NCBI RefSeq assembly: GCF_008041835.1
Contig: NZ_VRYE01000053.1
Span: 1 to 64,000 of the forward strand
DNA: 64,000 nucleotides
From: Ectopseudomonas mendocina
GTDB taxonomy: Bacteria > Pseudomonadota > Gammaproteobacteria > Pseudomonadales > Pseudomonadaceae
Direction of reading: 5' to 3'
Shown: positions 1-8,061 of the stretch, one piece after another
Position numbering within the stretch: position 1 is the stretch's first letter
How the letters are laid out: each line of letters starts with the position of its first letter
Program-made: the position numbers and the translations under genes
The notes under the pieces: model-generated
What the model was told of the DNA's origin: nothing
Seen by the model: only the letters and a program-made list of their open reading frames with translations
Database searches by the model: none

Positions 1-22
1 GGAACGATCTGCCCGATCATCG

Positions 23-47
23 AGGCACTAATCAGAGAGTAGTGCCT
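23..47. terminator. Perfect 8-bp inverted repeat, possible end hairpin
   Basis: AGGCACTA (23-30) and TAGTGCCT (40-47) pair perfectly around a 9-nt loop. The repeat lies just downstream of the minus-strand gene that ends at 90 and could end its transcript, but no T-run follows. It could equally be a protein site. Confidence 0.35.
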
Positions 48-89
48 GGCGAGTGGGCTGGAGATCGGAAAGCCTCTTTACGGTGGTAT

Positions 90-620
90 TCAGAGCTTAC
101 GTTGGTTTGTGGTTCCATTGCTCCCCAAACACCAAAGCCTCCAGCAAACGGGGGCGTAGGCGAACACTGTCGCGAGGTACATGTACGGGTCAGAACCGGC
201 CTTCTGGCGAAGCTCATTTACCGTGGCCGACCATGCTTGGTTCCCATAATGGGAACTGACGATCGCCGTAGTTTCGTCAGCGAACAACTGCACATCAATC
301 GGATCGACAGCCTTGCGCACCAGCGAGTGGTTTGCACGAATGCTCTGCTCCATGTGAGAGGAACCGTAGCGATCCTTGGCGAACCGGAACAGCCGGTAGC
401 CGGGATAAGCCACCAACGGAATGCTCACCCAAGCAGGCAGGCCAACAGCTACGAGAGCGGCAGCGCCGACAGATGCTGCACCAATCGCCAGGAGCGCCGG
501 CACACCAGTAGCCTTGTTCGGGTTGATGGCGTTTCGAGCCAGCACCGGCACGGTGGATTCCGTGCGAATGCTGAGGTGGAACGCCAAGGGGGCGTAGGTC
601 TGAATGTAGGTGTTTTCCAT
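90..620 (-). CDS. Hypothetical protein with hydrophobic hairpin, 176 aa
   Basis: I do not recognise the family. The ATG at 620 is preceded by a strong Shine-Dalgarno (GGAGGAAGG), so a longer reading from 734 is not needed. Residues about 30-70 form an Ala/Val/Leu-rich stretch with a proline-containing turn (…VGLPAWVSIPLVAYPG…), read as one or two membrane segments. The rest is soluble, with no motif I can name. It is the last gene of a minus-strand group with the genes at 731 and 1294, though a terminator lies between it and the 731 gene. A plasmid membrane protein of unknown role is the safest call. Confidence 0.6.
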   Translation of the reverse strand: MENTYIQTYAPLAFHLSIRTESTVPVLARNAINPNKATGVPALLAIGAASVGAAALVAVGLPAWVSIPLVAYPGYRLFRFAKDRYGSSHMEQSIRANHSLVRKAVDPIDVQLFADETTAIVSSHYGNQAWSATVNELRQKAGSDPYMYLATVFAYAPVCWRLWCLGSNGTTNQRKL

Positions 621-701
621 GGCCCTTCCTCCGTTGGTAGTTTGAACGCTTGGGCTTGGTGTAAGGATAACGTGGCGCTTACCGCACTCCACACTGACAA
701 G

Positions 702-723
702 AAAAAGGCGCCCTAGGGCGCCT
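702..723 (-). terminator. Rho-independent terminator after the 731-1279 gene
   Basis: Read on the minus strand, AGGCGCCC pairs with GGGCGCCT and is followed by TTTTTC. It closes the transcript of the genes at 731 and 1294. Confidence 0.75.
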
Positions 724-730
724 GCTGGGG

Positions 731-1279
731 TCACGCGGCGTGAGGCGGACTCACGATCTTGAAACCGCAGTCGCTGGTGCTCTGAGGGTCGAATACGACC
801 GGCACCACAGACAGCTGGAGCGCCTTGGCCTGCTCCAGGGTGAGCTGTTCAGCCTCCAGGTACTTCATGGCAGCAGCGGCGGCAGCATCGAAACTGGTGA
901 AGGCGTCGCCGGCATTGGCGATGGGCTTGAAGCTCGATGCGCCCGGTTCCAGCACCAGCACGCGGTCTGGCTCGCCGTACACGGGCTTTTCCGGCTTGTG
1001 GATGAGGAACATGTCGCCTCGGATCAGAGGGCAGCCAAAGAACGTCTCATCGACGATCAGGCGCGGCAGCATGGTTGCATGGCCACGGACGCCATCGAGC
1101 ACGGAGTGCCCTTTCAGCATGCGGTTGATGACCTCGGCGAGCAGGCCCTGGAAGTTGCTGGTGATGCCACCAGCGTCCCAGCCTGGGAACTGCGCATCCA
1201 GGACCTCGCACGCCTTGGCGGTTGCTTCTTCGATAGCCTTCTGCACAGCTGGATCGTTCTGGAGCTTCAAAGCGGTCAT
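731..1279 (-). CDS. Hypothetical soluble protein, 182 aa
   Basis: The start at 1279 is chosen because GGGAGAG lies 5 nt upstream; an in-frame start 18 nt earlier has no such site. The protein is soluble and of mixed alpha/beta character with an Ala-rich helix near residue 135, and it ends close to a terminator. No catalytic motif is visible and I do not recognise a family. It is probably co-transcribed with the secreted protein gene at 1294, whose stop lies 15 nt before this start. Confidence 0.65.
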   Translation of the reverse strand: MTALKLQNDPAVQKAIEEATAKACEVLDAQFPGWDAGGITSNFQGLLAEVINRMLKGHSVLDGVRGHATMLPRLIVDETFFGCPLIRGDMFLIHKPEKPVYGEPDRVLVLEPGASSFKPIANAGDAFTSFDAAAAAAMKYLEAEQLTLEQAKALQLSVVPVVFDPQSTSDCGFKIVSPPHAA

Positions 1280-1293
1280 GGCCACTCTCCCTG

Positions 1294-1740
1294 TCATTCA
1301 GTGATGGCTCGATAGTAGATGATGCCGAACGCAGAGTAACGCCCCATCACCGGCGCTACACTCAGCACGACTGCCTTGTCGGCGCCGATCAGCTGGTCGA
1401 TGTACTCCTGGGCCGTGATCGCTGTCTGCTTGCCGCACTGGCCTTCGGCAATCTCGTTCTGCGCATGCCAGCGGAGTCGATCAGGCGCAATGTGGCCGAC
1501 TGACGGCGGGCAGTAGATCATCACGGCATCGCGCCAGCCGACACCATCCACAAACACGTAGCCGGTAGCTCCGGGAACAGCGCTGCCTGCGCTCATCATG
1601 CTGTCGTCATGCTTCGAGCCAGCAGCCGAGGCCGAAATTGCGGCAGCAGCCGCTGCCCCGCCGCCATACCCGTAAGCACTGGTAGCCAGCAGCGGCAAAC
1701 CGAGCGCCGCCAGCGCCAGAAAACGTCGAACCTTCCCCAT
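1294..1740 (-). CDS. Secreted small protein with signal peptide, 148 aa
   Basis: The start at 1740 has GGAGG six nt upstream; a GTG six nt earlier is in frame but less likely. Residues 1-25 look like a Sec signal peptide (basic MGKVRRF, hydrophobic core, TSAYG cleavage region). A Gly/Ala-rich linker follows, then a globular part with two cysteines (CPP…CGK) that could form a disulfide in the periplasm. The family is unknown. It is the first gene of a two-gene minus-strand unit with 731-1279. Confidence 0.65.
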   Translation of the reverse strand: MGKVRRFLALAALGLPLLATSAYGYGGGAAAAAAISASAAGSKHDDSMMSAGSAVPGATGYVFVDGVGWRDAVMIYCPPSVGHIAPDRLRWHAQNEIAEGQCGKQTAITAQEYIDQLIGADKAVVLSVAPVMGRYSAFGIIYYRAITE

Positions 1741-1753
1741 CGTCACCTCCGCA

Positions 1754-2496
1754 GCGACAGTTTTTATTATTCGGGCCAGGAGTTACCCCCTGCTCGGCTG
1801 CCTGGATTCACTCGATTCTATACCATCATAAGAAGGGGTTTACCCTGAACCAGGGAGTTCCCCCTCTAACTTCGTGCGCGCCTGTTATCCCGTAAAAGCC
1901 CGCCTGATGCACCTCTTTCAACCTGCAAGAGCAGCGCTGCCTGTAATGCCGTATCTGACCTGCAAGACGAAACCTCTGCGTTGAACTTGATGACGAGTAA
2001 AAGCCGCGCTTGAACCACCCTGCCCTACTGCCAAACCAGCAGGGCCTGAGAGTTATAACGGCCACACCCCCCTCTATCACCCCAACACGGTGCAGAAGAT
2101 ACACACCACCCCGATCAACCCGCTTTTGCCGCTCTATATGCCTGCGCTGACGGCAGGACATGGCAGAGGAAAAAGAGAAGAAAAAAAGACCAGAAAGAGA
2201 AAAAAGCACTGCCGTGCGGCTCCGCCGCACAGGCAAGAAAAAGAAGAAAAAGAGAGGAAGAAAAGCCGGCCCGAAGATCGTCGCGGGTCGGGAAGATGCA
2301 GAAAAGCGAGTGATCAGTGTGGGTGTGCCCGAGCTTCGGTGGATCAGGAGGAACACCGAGAGGGCTCAAGGAATGCACGGTATTTCAGGAGGAACGCGGT
2401 GGGTTACTGTCTAGTACCGTTTCTTATGATGGTATAGAAATAAGGTGGCGCCAACGTTCCAGCGCTCGTTCGCGTTCAGACAATAAAAACTGTCGC
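1754..2496. repeat. Nested pair of inverted repeats flanking a gene-poor segment
   Basis: A 15-bp sequence, GCGACAGTTTTTATT at 1754-1768, recurs inverted at 2482-2496. Inside it, a 17-bp sequence, CTATACCATCATAAGAA at 1818-1834, recurs inverted at 2421-2437. The spacings are alike (49 and 44 nt). The outer copies sit next to the start of the minus-strand gene at 1740 and upstream of the structured region after 2500. The enclosed 0.6 kb has a long purine-rich tract (about 2160-2280) and a TGCGGC/GCCGCA hairpin, but no convincing gene. It may be a divergent promoter pair with identical operators, or the ends of a small non-coding insertion. Confidence 0.7.
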
Positions 2497-2499
2497 GGG

Positions 2500-2851
2500 A
2501 ATTGAAGGCTATAGAGGTTGGCAGCGGGGAGGGCTTACACGGCGCAGCATCAGACCCTTTGCCTATCGACTACAGGGAAGCCGCAGAATTCGGGAAGAAT
2601 CGTACGCTAAGCCGACTTGGCTTAAGTGCGTTTCCTGTTCCACTGCTCCCTATTCGGGATTTGGGGAGCAATGGAACCAAAACCCAACGTAGGCCCGCCG
2701 CGAACGTCCAGTTGAAGTACGCCCTAACTAGGCGTCAGGCCGGAACCTTGGGCCGCGTCAGGATAGGGCCGATTCCAGCATTTTCTGACGCCTCGCCGGC
2801 AACCTCTAGGGCCTCAACCTGACAGGCCGTACGCTTAACGTACGATTTTTT
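2500..2851 (+). ncRNA. Candidate structured RNA ending in a terminator
   Basis: Three hairpins follow in order: TAAGCC/GGCTTA (2608-2624), a 14-15 bp stem from GTTCCACTGCTCCC to GGGGAGCAATGGAAC (2637-2677), and AGGCGTCAG/CTGACGCCT (2730-2793). Then comes CGTACG-loop-CGTACG with a T6 run (2828-2851), which looks like a rho-independent terminator. An open frame across 2502-2822 would start at TTG, lacks a ribosome site and has unconvincing composition, so I prefer an RNA. The sequence TTTGGGGAGCAATGGAACC inside the second stem is also found, on the other strand, at the 3' end of the gene at 90-620. From 2852 to 3214 I see nothing further I can support. Confidence 0.4.
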
Positions 2852-3214
2852 CCGTTTTCTCTATCGTCCCCTGGATACGCCTCCAGCGGGCTTTCTCCGG
2901 TGATTGGCAACCGCAATAGCAATGTTTACCACCTGCCAGTGGGCTGTCCGAGCTACGGAAAGGTCGGAACGCGAAACCGCGTAGAGTTTGCAAGCGCTGC
3001 GGACGCCGAAGCCGCGGGATTCAGGCGGGCCGGAAACTGCCGATAGGAGGCATATGCGGCTTGAAGCGCTGGGTGCTAGGGGTTATCCCTTCCTGAGCTT
3101 CCAGGGCACCTTTCCGGGCGCTACAGCCCGTGCTGAGGAGAAGAGTCAAGCGAGGGAGGCGTACTGTGTACCTGGCCGGGTGTATCGTGAAGACCTCCCG
3201 GCCGGGCTCGATGA

Positions 3215-3556
3215 TCAGTCAACGGTCTGGTGCTGTTTCGTTTGGGTGCTGTGCTGGGCCGGTACCGGCCCAGATTCCGCTGGCGTAGTGGCCAAGGTGT
3301 GAGTAATCACCGAGCCGCTTTTGTTTGCCAGGTTTTTTGCCAGGGACTCGCGGACAACTTCCATCGTGAGTATTCGCGAGGTGGCAATCGCAGCTTTGAG
3401 GGGCTGGCCAGCTGCAACCAGTACCTCAACCATGTCCAGGGCCGTATTCACGCCGGCTTCGATTCGTTTCTCAACGCCATCAATCATCATCTCGTCCATC
3501 TCCATTTCAGGCCGCTTGCGGGATGCAGCGGACTCAGCGGAGCGTACGCGGGTCAA
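3215..3556 (-). CDS. Hypothetical small protein, up to 113 aa
   Basis: The frame reads like a real protein, helical and rich in Met/Glu/Ala at the N-terminus with an Ala-rich centre. The only upstream starts are TTG (3556) or an ATG at 3505, neither with a good Shine-Dalgarno. The region upstream (3557-3674) is AT-rich with short dyads and could hold its promoter. No family recognised. It follows the tus-like gene in the same direction. Confidence 0.4.
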   Translation of the reverse strand: MTRVRSAESAASRKRPEMEMDEMMIDGVEKRIEAGVNTALDMVEVLVAAGQPLKAAIATSRILTMEVVRESLAKNLANKSGSVITHTLATTPAESGPVPAQHSTQTKQHQTVD

Positions 3557-3674
3557 GAGGGGATTGAACAGCTCAGATCAACGAAAGGGTATTCTTTGCA
3601 TCCTAATTATTAGGTAGCTATCCGTTTAACATAATCCTTATTATGCGAATAACTTATTGATAAATAAGGAAAAT

Positions 3675-4649
3675 CTATTTCCGTCCGGCGGTGTCTTTGA
3701 CCGACTCTCGGTACGTCGATAGCACCTCAAGCCCATCCGGCGCGCTGGGCTCTTGGGCAACTGATTCCGCACTGGATGAGGCTACGAAAAAGCGCCCCCC
3801 AGGGAGTGCCGGCAATCGCTGCTTTACGTCAGGCCGTTTTGCTGATCGCGCGTCTCTATCGAAGTCCTTGAGGCCAACGATTCTTGCAGCAGGTTGCCCG
3901 TCAAGTACAAAGAATGGGAGGTTGGCATGGAGCATTGCGTCGTAACGGCTGCGCTCGGAAAACCACAGCATGGCCCGTGGATGCGGAGCGATAGGCTTGG
4001 GCACATCCAACACATCGGTTTCAGCCATGTTCGCGATGCTGCGTAGATCGATCCATTGGGGGCTATTCACCACCGGCTCGCCGGTGGCCATAGCCTTTTC
4101 ATGGGCCTCGGCGAGCAGTACCTCACGGACGTGGCCAACAGTGACACGCTCTTTTCCTGAGGTGTGACCGGCCCAGGTGAATGTGATCTGTCTTGGAGCT
4201 GCATCAAACACCTGAATTGCGCGCTTCAGCTGGTTGAGAGAGAAATTTTTCCCCAGGGCCTGGCGCATGATGTGGGAGCGACGGCTGACGGCGACGTTGC
4301 GAAACAGGCGCTCAGCCTCGATCGCGTCCACCAGCTCGCTCTTGCAGCGATTCACCGCCCTACCCTCATCGAGTATCGATCCGGAGAGGATAAAGTACCC
4401 CGGCAAACGCAGCACGGTACCTGGAGCCTGGCCGAGATCGCGCTCAAATTCGCGTAGCGCCTCTACAGCGACCTTGATTGCGTCACTTCCTGTCAGCACC
4501 TGGACACTGATTCGAGATGGCGTCCTCTGTTCAGTGAGGAGCGGGATGCGCCATATCATCCCGCCGACAACCAATGTGGGCCACTTCTCATTGAAAGCCC
4601 CAACCGTTTCGACCAAGCGCTCGTAAGCGGAAACAATTGCGTCAGTCAT
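3675..4649 (-). CDS. tus: Tus-like DNA replication terminus site-binding protein, 324 aa
   Basis: Tus is a monomer that binds Ter sites and blocks the replicative helicase from one side. I align this protein with E. coli Tus (309 aa) by eye. Blocks in the same order are VLRLPG (Tus AVRLPG), ITFTWAGHT…VREVLLA (Tus LRFGWANK…RDEVLA), the QWIDLRSIANMAETDVLDVPKPI stretch read in parts against EWQRKLEREYQDI…RPVKV, and AMLWFSERSRYDAMLHANLP (Tus ARVWYKGDQKQVQHACPTP). Length and block order fit the whole family fold. The C-terminal 40 residues are extra and Ser/Glu-rich. The start at 4649 has GAGGA upstream. A 17-bp inverted repeat begins 12 nt before the start, which recalls autoregulation of E. coli tus by TerB. 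It lies about 4 kb from oriV. Confidence 0.7.
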   Translation of the reverse strand: MTDAIVSAYERLVETVGAFNEKWPTLVVGGMIWRIPLLTEQRTPSRISVQVLTGSDAIKVAVEALREFERDLGQAPGTVLRLPGYFILSGSILDEGRAVNRCKSELVDAIEAERLFRNVAVSRRSHIMRQALGKNFSLNQLKRAIQVFDAAPRQITFTWAGHTSGKERVTVGHVREVLLAEAHEKAMATGEPVVNSPQWIDLRSIANMAETDVLDVPKPIAPHPRAMLWFSERSRYDAMLHANLPFFVLDGQPAARIVGLKDFDRDARSAKRPDVKQRLPALPGGRFFVASSSAESVAQEPSAPDGLEVLSTYRESVKDTAGRK

Positions 4650-4661
4650 CTAGGAATCCTC

Positions 4662-4779
4662 ATAATACCACCCCTTCACTGCGCCTATCCGTTGCGCCCT
4701 CCTCCCCCTCCGCTCCATGTTAACCAGAAGCGACCCCGAGGGTGCGAAAGCCATCTCGCGATTGAAGGGGTGGTATTAT
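4662..4779. promoter_or_regulatory. 17-bp inverted repeat upstream of tus, candidate Ter/operator pair
   Basis: ATAATACCACCCCTTCA (4662-4678) recurs as its perfect reverse complement at 4763-4779. The inner copy covers the region just upstream of the tus ribosome site. The sequence does not match the E. coli Ter core (GTTGTAAC), but Ter sites should track the protein, and this protein is diverged. Confidence 0.5.
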
Positions 4780-4802
4780 CGAGTATCCCAAAATCCGCTC
4801 AC

Positions 4803-4824
4803 AAAAAAACCCGCTCGAGGCGGG
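4803..4824 (-). terminator. Rho-independent terminator after the 4846-5031 gene
   Basis: On the minus strand, CCCGC…GCGGG is followed by TTTTTTT. It separates the small-gene pair 5414-4846 from the tus promoter region. Confidence 0.8.
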
Positions 4825-4845
4825 CTTTATTTGCTACGTGTCAGC

Positions 4846-5031
4846 TCAACGAACTCGGACTGCCTCAAGGGACAACAGATCCTCAATGTGATCGGCTGCA
4901 TCGGCCCGCAAACGGCTCTCCAACCTTTCTCGACTGATGTGTTCAGTTTCGCTCGGCTCAACGAGCAAGACTACATAGCCTTGATCACGCAGCTGCTGAA
5001 GCAAAGCTGCCTGGCCTGTAGAAATTGGCAT
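4846..5031 (-). CDS. Hypothetical small protein, 61 aa
   Basis: The frame stays open to 5121, but the ATG at 5031 has AGGAG at ideal spacing and sits 18 nt after the stop of the upstream gene, so I take it as the start. The protein is soluble with a Glu/Arg-rich helical C-terminal half (about residues 28-55). No family recognised. It is probably translated from the same message as the zinc-ribbon-like gene at 5049, and a terminator follows. Confidence 0.6.
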   Translation of the reverse strand: MPISTGQAALLQQLRDQGYVVLLVEPSETEHISRERLESRLRADAADHIEDLLSLEAVRVR

Positions 5032-5048
5032 GAGAATATCTCCTGTGA

Positions 5049-5414
5049 TTAGCGGGTTGGTTTCAAGAGTCGAAGCAGCCAACTGAAGACGCTTTTCCGC
5101 TTCGGTTTCCATGTCTGCCACACCCCGTTCATAGGGCCTGAAGCCGTCAAATCATCATGAAGCCGAAGTAGGAACCTGGTGATGCTCTTGCACTCCGCGC
5201 AGTGGCCACTCGCTTCTATCGTGAAACACCGCTGCGCCGGTCGGGTAACAGCTCCTCTCAGATGCTCATCCGGGATGGGCTGGTTGCAGCCGCGGCACTC
5301 GCCGACGAACTCATGCCAGGCTGTTTTATTCTCAAAGCAAACAGGTAGCTGGCTGGCAATGCTCGGCATCGCTAGCAGGTCCAGATCCCGCTGGGTTGGC
5401 TTTTTCTGACTCAT
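5049..5414 (-). CDS. Small protein with CxxC…CxxC zinc-ribbon pattern, 121 aa
   Basis: Two CxxC pairs (CRGC near residue 39 and CAEC near residue 72) suggest one bound zinc, as in plasmid proteins that bind nucleic acid or nuclease fragments. The start at 5414 has GGAG five nt upstream. The C-terminus is basic (KPKRKS…LLRLLKPTR). The next small gene follows 18 nt downstream. The function is unknown; the zinc site is inferred from cysteine spacing alone. Confidence 0.65.
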   Translation of the reverse strand: MSQKKPTQRDLDLLAMPSIASQLPVCFENKTAWHEFVGECRGCNQPIPDEHLRGAVTRPAQRCFTIEASGHCAECKSITRFLLRLHDDLTASGPMNGVWQTWKPKRKSVFSWLLRLLKPTR

Positions 5415-5489
5415 CTACGCTCCATCGGCAACCTAATGGTCAAATCCGATCCTAGTACGAGCCCCGGATAACCCAATGATCGAGGAGCA

Positions 5490-6992
5490 CTACGCGGCAG
5501 CAGCCTGTTTCTTTCTGAAAACCATCGGGGTATTTGGCTTGCGGCCGTCACGCCGGTCGACGAACTCTTTCATGATCTCCAACATCGTCGAGTTGACAGC
5601 CAGAACCCGCATAGCACGCGTACACGCGACGTAGAGGAGGTTCATTTCATCAATCCATGGTTCCTTTTCGTTGTCCGGATTGAATGGATCGAAGGTGAAG
5701 TCCTCAGCCAGTTGCACAGCATCCCATTCCAAGCCCTTCGAGCGATGCGCGGTGCTGAGAGTGATGGTGGCTTCAAGCTCATCGGTGACAGCATTGCGCC
5801 GCAGCTTGGCAAACAACTCCGGAAGATCCGCGCTGTACTGCTCGATGATCTTGATAGAACGGTTCATCTCGGGGTCTTGGCTTTCATCGGCAATCTGCTT
5901 GTAGAGATCGTAATCAGGATATTCCTGGAGGAGTTTTTTCCCCTTCACTCGGTCACGCCACCCCTTTGATAGAGCATGTAGGTCTTCAATATCCTGGAGG
6001 TTGTAACCATCGATCCCCCCAACCCAGTAGATCTTTGCACCGGCCTCTACATTGGCCAGCGCCGTCTCGATCACTCCAACTACCGTGCGGCAGAGTACGG
6101 TTCGATGTTCAAGGTCAGCTGGTAATGCCTTAGAAACACGAGTCTCGCCGCCAAGCCCAGCCAGTTGGCGGGATTCGCCCTTGAACGCGAGAACCATGTT
6201 GGCCACGTGCGCAACGGCAGACCCGAATCGAAACGACTGAGTGAGGTAATGGACTTCCGCTTTGTCGAGCCAGGTTGCATTGAGAGCATCTACAGCCCCC
6301 CTGAAACGGTAGAGCATCTGATGGCCATCACCACAGACGACTACACCCATACCGTATGCCGCCTGCTGCGCAAGCACACCAGCAATCACTGGATTGATGT
6401 CCTGTGCCTCATCTCCAAGCGCAATATCGTAACGGTCCCGCAAGTTCGGTTTCGACAGGGCCCAGAGCTTGAGGTACCCGTCGTGCGTAATATTCACAGC
6501 CTCGTTATGGATGTCGCACATTTGCAACCAAAGCTGCCTGGCTCCTTCTACGATGCTGCCGGCGGCGCGCTTCATTCGCTCCGTTTTGAGCTTGTTGACG
6601 GGGCAGTGACATAGCTCGATGTCGTCATCCGCGCTGGCCAAATAATTGTTCAGCGTCTCTTGCACGCTGCGCACCAATTCCCAGTTCTGAGAGCCGATAA
6701 TCCTTGCGATGTCGGTCAGGCGCAGGTTGCTCGTAAGCTTGTGTCTGTACTTCGATCCGATCGACGCATAAGCCAAGCCGTGGGCTGTTTTGCACGTCAC
6801 GTTCGGCGGAAATTTTTGCTTGGCAGCAATCTCGACGCTTTTGTTGTAGCAGAGGTAGAGCAGACGGCATTGAGGCCGAGCCTTGGCATAGCCAACAAGC
6901 GTAGTGGTCTTTCCTGTTCCAGCAAAAGCCACCAGCTTGACGATACGGGCCAACGAGTTAATCGCTGGCTCCTGTTCGTGGGTGAAGTTCAT
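5490..6992 (-). CDS. UvrD/Fbh1-like superfamily 1 helicase, 500 aa
   Basis: This is a 3'-5' DNA helicase of the UvrD/REP group, closest in layout to the Fbh1-type enzymes that strip recombinases from DNA. Visible motifs are Walker A GTGKTTT (about residues 25-31), Walker B DEAQD (194-198), a motif III-like GDGHQMLYRFRGA, motif V TAHRSKGLEWD (about 430) and motif VI LLYVACTRA. The start at 6992 begins just before the Q-motif region and has a purine-rich ribosome site; the frame extends 50 codons further upstream without coding character. A second, diverged copy of the same family lies at 33632-35098. A role in processing plasmid recombination or incoming DNA is inferred. Confidence 0.85.
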   Translation of the reverse strand: MNFTHEQEPAINSLARIVKLVAFAGTGKTTTLVGYAKARPQCRLLYLCYNKSVEIAAKQKFPPNVTCKTAHGLAYASIGSKYRHKLTSNLRLTDIARIIGSQNWELVRSVQETLNNYLASADDDIELCHCPVNKLKTERMKRAAGSIVEGARQLWLQMCDIHNEAVNITHDGYLKLWALSKPNLRDRYDIALGDEAQDINPVIAGVLAQQAAYGMGVVVCGDGHQMLYRFRGAVDALNATWLDKAEVHYLTQSFRFGSAVAHVANMVLAFKGESRQLAGLGGETRVSKALPADLEHRTVLCRTVVGVIETALANVEAGAKIYWVGGIDGYNLQDIEDLHALSKGWRDRVKGKKLLQEYPDYDLYKQIADESQDPEMNRSIKIIEQYSADLPELFAKLRRNAVTDELEATITLSTAHRSKGLEWDAVQLAEDFTFDPFNPDNEKEPWIDEMNLLYVACTRAMRVLAVNSTMLEIMKEFVDRRDGRKPNTPMVFRKKQAAAA

Positions 6993-7140
6993 CCCTTGGA
7001 TCTCCGTTCTGATATGGCTCCATGGTTGCATAGCCACGCACAAACCCAAGCGGGGGGCTGCTAGCTCTGTCCTCTTCAGGATTTGGGTTTTTCTGTAGAG
7101 CTGGCAATGTCTTCTCACACCCGGAATCAGAGCAGCAACC

Positions 7141-7461
7141 ATGACTTACGACGAGACCCTTTCTTCCTATCAGCGTCATCTTGAAGCCAATCCAGGGAAA
7201 GCATTGCAAATCGGCGACGATTGCTACGCGGTGCTGATCAACGGAACCTTGAGAGGGGCATACCCCACCCTGGATGGGACTGTTGATCTCGGGACAACCT
7301 TCGACTTTAATCGCGAAGCTTGGGATGCCGAATGCGAGTGCTGGGACGGTGATGTTTCTGGCATGCAAACAGCATTCTGCGTAGCCACTCCCACCCTCGT
7401 TGATCTTCCGCCACCTCACGCCGGAAATAGGACGCCCTGCCTGGGAGGAAAAGAATGCTAG
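7141..7461 (+). CDS. Hypothetical protein, 106 aa
   Basis: The frame opens at ATG 7141, with only a weak ribosome site, and runs divergently from the helicase. The N-terminal 80 residues read as a small acidic domain with Trp/Cys near WDAECECW. The last 30 residues are Pro/Cys-rich and look less protein-like, so the 3' end may be degraded. No family recognised. Confidence 0.45.
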   Translation: MTYDETLSSYQRHLEANPGKALQIGDDCYAVLINGTLRGAYPTLDGTVDLGTTFDFNREAWDAECECWDGDVSGMQTAFCVATPTLVDLPPPHAGNRTPCLGGKEC

Positions 7462-7561
7462 GGTTCGCCACCAATCTGATGCCGAACAAAGACAGGGGAG
7501 TTCCGTTTGGGATTTACGGGTCTGCTGGCAGGATGAGCGCATATCAAGGGAGCCGTAGCTT

Positions 7562-7903
7562 ATGACAGCCATCCAACTTTTCCAGCAGCGCCAATCGGAG
7601 CCGGTCTGCACCGATCTGATTCAGATGATTCGTGAGGGCATGATTCGCCGGCTCAAGCGATTTGTTGTAGAGCCTTACGATGACGGTATCACCTGGGGAA
7701 TTCAGACAGTCGCCATAGCAACACCAGATGCTGATGACGGCGACCAGTTTCCTGTTGTGATTGTCGACCTTCACGAAGATGACCAGGCTGCAATGTCGTT
7801 TGCTTTGAGCGTCTTCGACGCGCTCAAAACCGCTGGCCGAGCAACAGGCGAGGATGTATGCCAATGGCGGCGAAGCCTCTTCACGCTTGTGCCTAATTAC
7901 TGA
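7562..7903 (+). CDS. Hypothetical soluble protein, 113 aa
   Basis: GGGAG lies eight nt before ATG 7562. The protein is an acidic alpha/beta domain with a hydrophobic strand (FPVVIVDLHEDD) and no catalytic motif I can name. It ends 28 nt before a two-sided terminator. It may be co-transcribed with the 7141 gene. Confidence 0.6.
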   Translation: MTAIQLFQQRQSEPVCTDLIQMIREGMIRRLKRFVVEPYDDGITWGIQTVAIATPDADDGDQFPVVIVDLHEDDQAAMSFALSVFDALKTAGRATGEDVCQWRRSLFTLVPNY

Positions 7904-7930
7904 GCCCTGCACGCTCCAGACCGGGCTAAG

Positions 7931-7959
7931 AAAAACCCGCCATTAAGGCGGGTTTTTTG
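7931..7959. terminator. Bidirectional terminator between the 7562 gene and repA
   Basis: AACCCGCC-attaa-GGCGGGTT is flanked by A5 on the left and T6 on the right, so it can end transcripts from both converging genes. Confidence 0.85.
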
Positions 7960-8061
7960 TGGGAGCGGCACTTAAAGGGCGGCAAATGACGACATGGGCG
8001 GGAAAAAGCACCGGCGACACTGCTCACAAAGGCACAAACGGTCGTAAGATGACGACGCATG

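Noticed and set aside
81-89. GGTGGTATT at 81 (and similar at 52221) as extra Ter-like sites
   Set aside because: Only 8-9 nt match the tus-upstream repeat, which is expected by chance in 64 kb.
42-716. Long plus-strand open frame of 224 codons
   Set aside because: It is the antisense of the 90-620 gene, has Cys/His/Arg-rich unnatural composition, and lacks a ribosome site.
1826-2437. Overlapping Phe/Ser-rich minus-strand and Lys/Arg-rich plus-strand frames
   Set aside because: They arise from a purine/pyrimidine-biased tract; low complexity on both strands and no protein-like pattern.
2502-2822. Plus-strand frame of 106 codons
   Set aside because: TTG start, no ribosome site, and the region folds into strong hairpins, so I call a candidate RNA instead.
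2988-3302. Plus-strand frame of 104 codons
   Set aside because: Composition is not protein-like, and it collides with a better minus-strand gene at 3215-3556.
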